Under the pieces are notes generated by a model, which searched no databases, was not told the origin of the DNA, and worked only from the letters and a program-made list of their open reading frames with translations. From contig NZ_JAAQRO010000010.1 in NCBI RefSeq assembly GCF_012070565.1, positions 100,915 through 164,914 of the forward strand: a DNA stretch of 64,000 bases, in the 5' to 3' direction. The translations under genes were made by a program, and so were the position numbers. This DNA is from Anaerosporobacter faecicola (GTDB taxonomy: Bacteria; Bacillota; Clostridia; Lachnospirales; Lachnospiraceae). This document shows, piece by piece, positions 63,881-64,000 of the stretch. The stretch's first letter is position 1. Every line of letters begins with the position of its first letter.

Positions 63881-64000
63881 TGTAAAATGAGATGCTACTT
63901 TGTAAGACGAAATGCAATGTTTATAATCAAGAATCATTTTTTGTAAACGAAACGCTACTTTTACACTACTTTGTAAGTGAGATGCTACTTTTGTAAGCGA
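63881..64000 (+). repeat. Degenerate repeat tract at the right edge
   Basis: TGTAARYGARAYGCTACTTT-like units begin at 63881, 63901, 63942, 63972 and 63992, spaced by multiples of about 10 bp, and continue past the edge. The core GTAARYGARATGC matches that of the tandem repeat at 40460-40577. The rest of 63736-63880 is AT-rich and without a gene. Confidence 0.7.

Overview
The window comes from a low-GC, endospore-forming anaerobic Firmicute, most likely a Lachnospiraceae (Clostridium cluster XIVa) bacterium. This is inferred from an alpha/beta small acid-soluble spore protein gene, ylbJ, strong GGAGG ribosome binding sites, AT-rich intergenic DNA and a classical rimP-nusA-ylxR-ylxQ-infB-rbfA-nrnA-truB-ribF order. 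The species cannot be resolved by eye. Almost every gene is on the minus strand; the exceptions are tmcAL, ylbJ, a MocR-type regulator and an AraC-type regulator. I saw no rRNA, tRNA or CRISPR array.

Positions 1-12,800 hold a PAP2-type membrane protein cut by the left edge, tmcAL, pepF, ylbJ, a coiled-coil protein, coaD, rsmD, a REC-GGDEF-EAL protein, a spore protein gene and a divergent MalY/PatB lyase and MocR-like pair. The MocR-like protein has Arg where the PLP lysine should be. Positions 13,000-19,000 form a unit for pectin-derived uronates: kduI, kduD, a discoidin-like protein, a KDPG aldolase with an extra C-terminal domain, kdgK and a divergent AraC regulator. A cre-type operator fills the spacer of the aldolase promoter.

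Positions 19,000-30,600 carry TrkH/TrkA potassium uptake and the nusA-infB translation operon. Its IF2 has a very long asparagine-rich linker. Positions 30,800-49,900 are a dense minus-strand run of small accessory genes: a lipid kinase, a lipoprotein class D beta-lactamase, a TetR-controlled metallo-hydrolase operon, several GNAT acetyltransferases (one with an in-frame UGA at codon 5), DUF proteins, rarA, and a MerR(AdhR-like)-flavin reductase-alcohol dehydrogenase operon. A CobW-type GTPase lacking the CxCC motif closes the run.

Positions 50,000-55,000 are the most unusual part: a truncated group II intron, then a polymorphic toxin/immunity locus. It has one apparently intact LXG/WXG-like toxin, several candidate immunity genes, a toxin-tail fragment, a collapsed second toxin cassette sharing a 234-bp upstream repeat with the intact one, and a 178-bp element with ~50-bp inverted ends. 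Positions 55,000-64,000 hold a GH3 glycosidase with an AEC transporter, a GGADGPT-motif microprotein, a TetR-hydrolase pair whose promoter-operator unit is triplicated, a gene remnant, a GNAT, a ProC-like reductase and a repeat tract running off the right edge.
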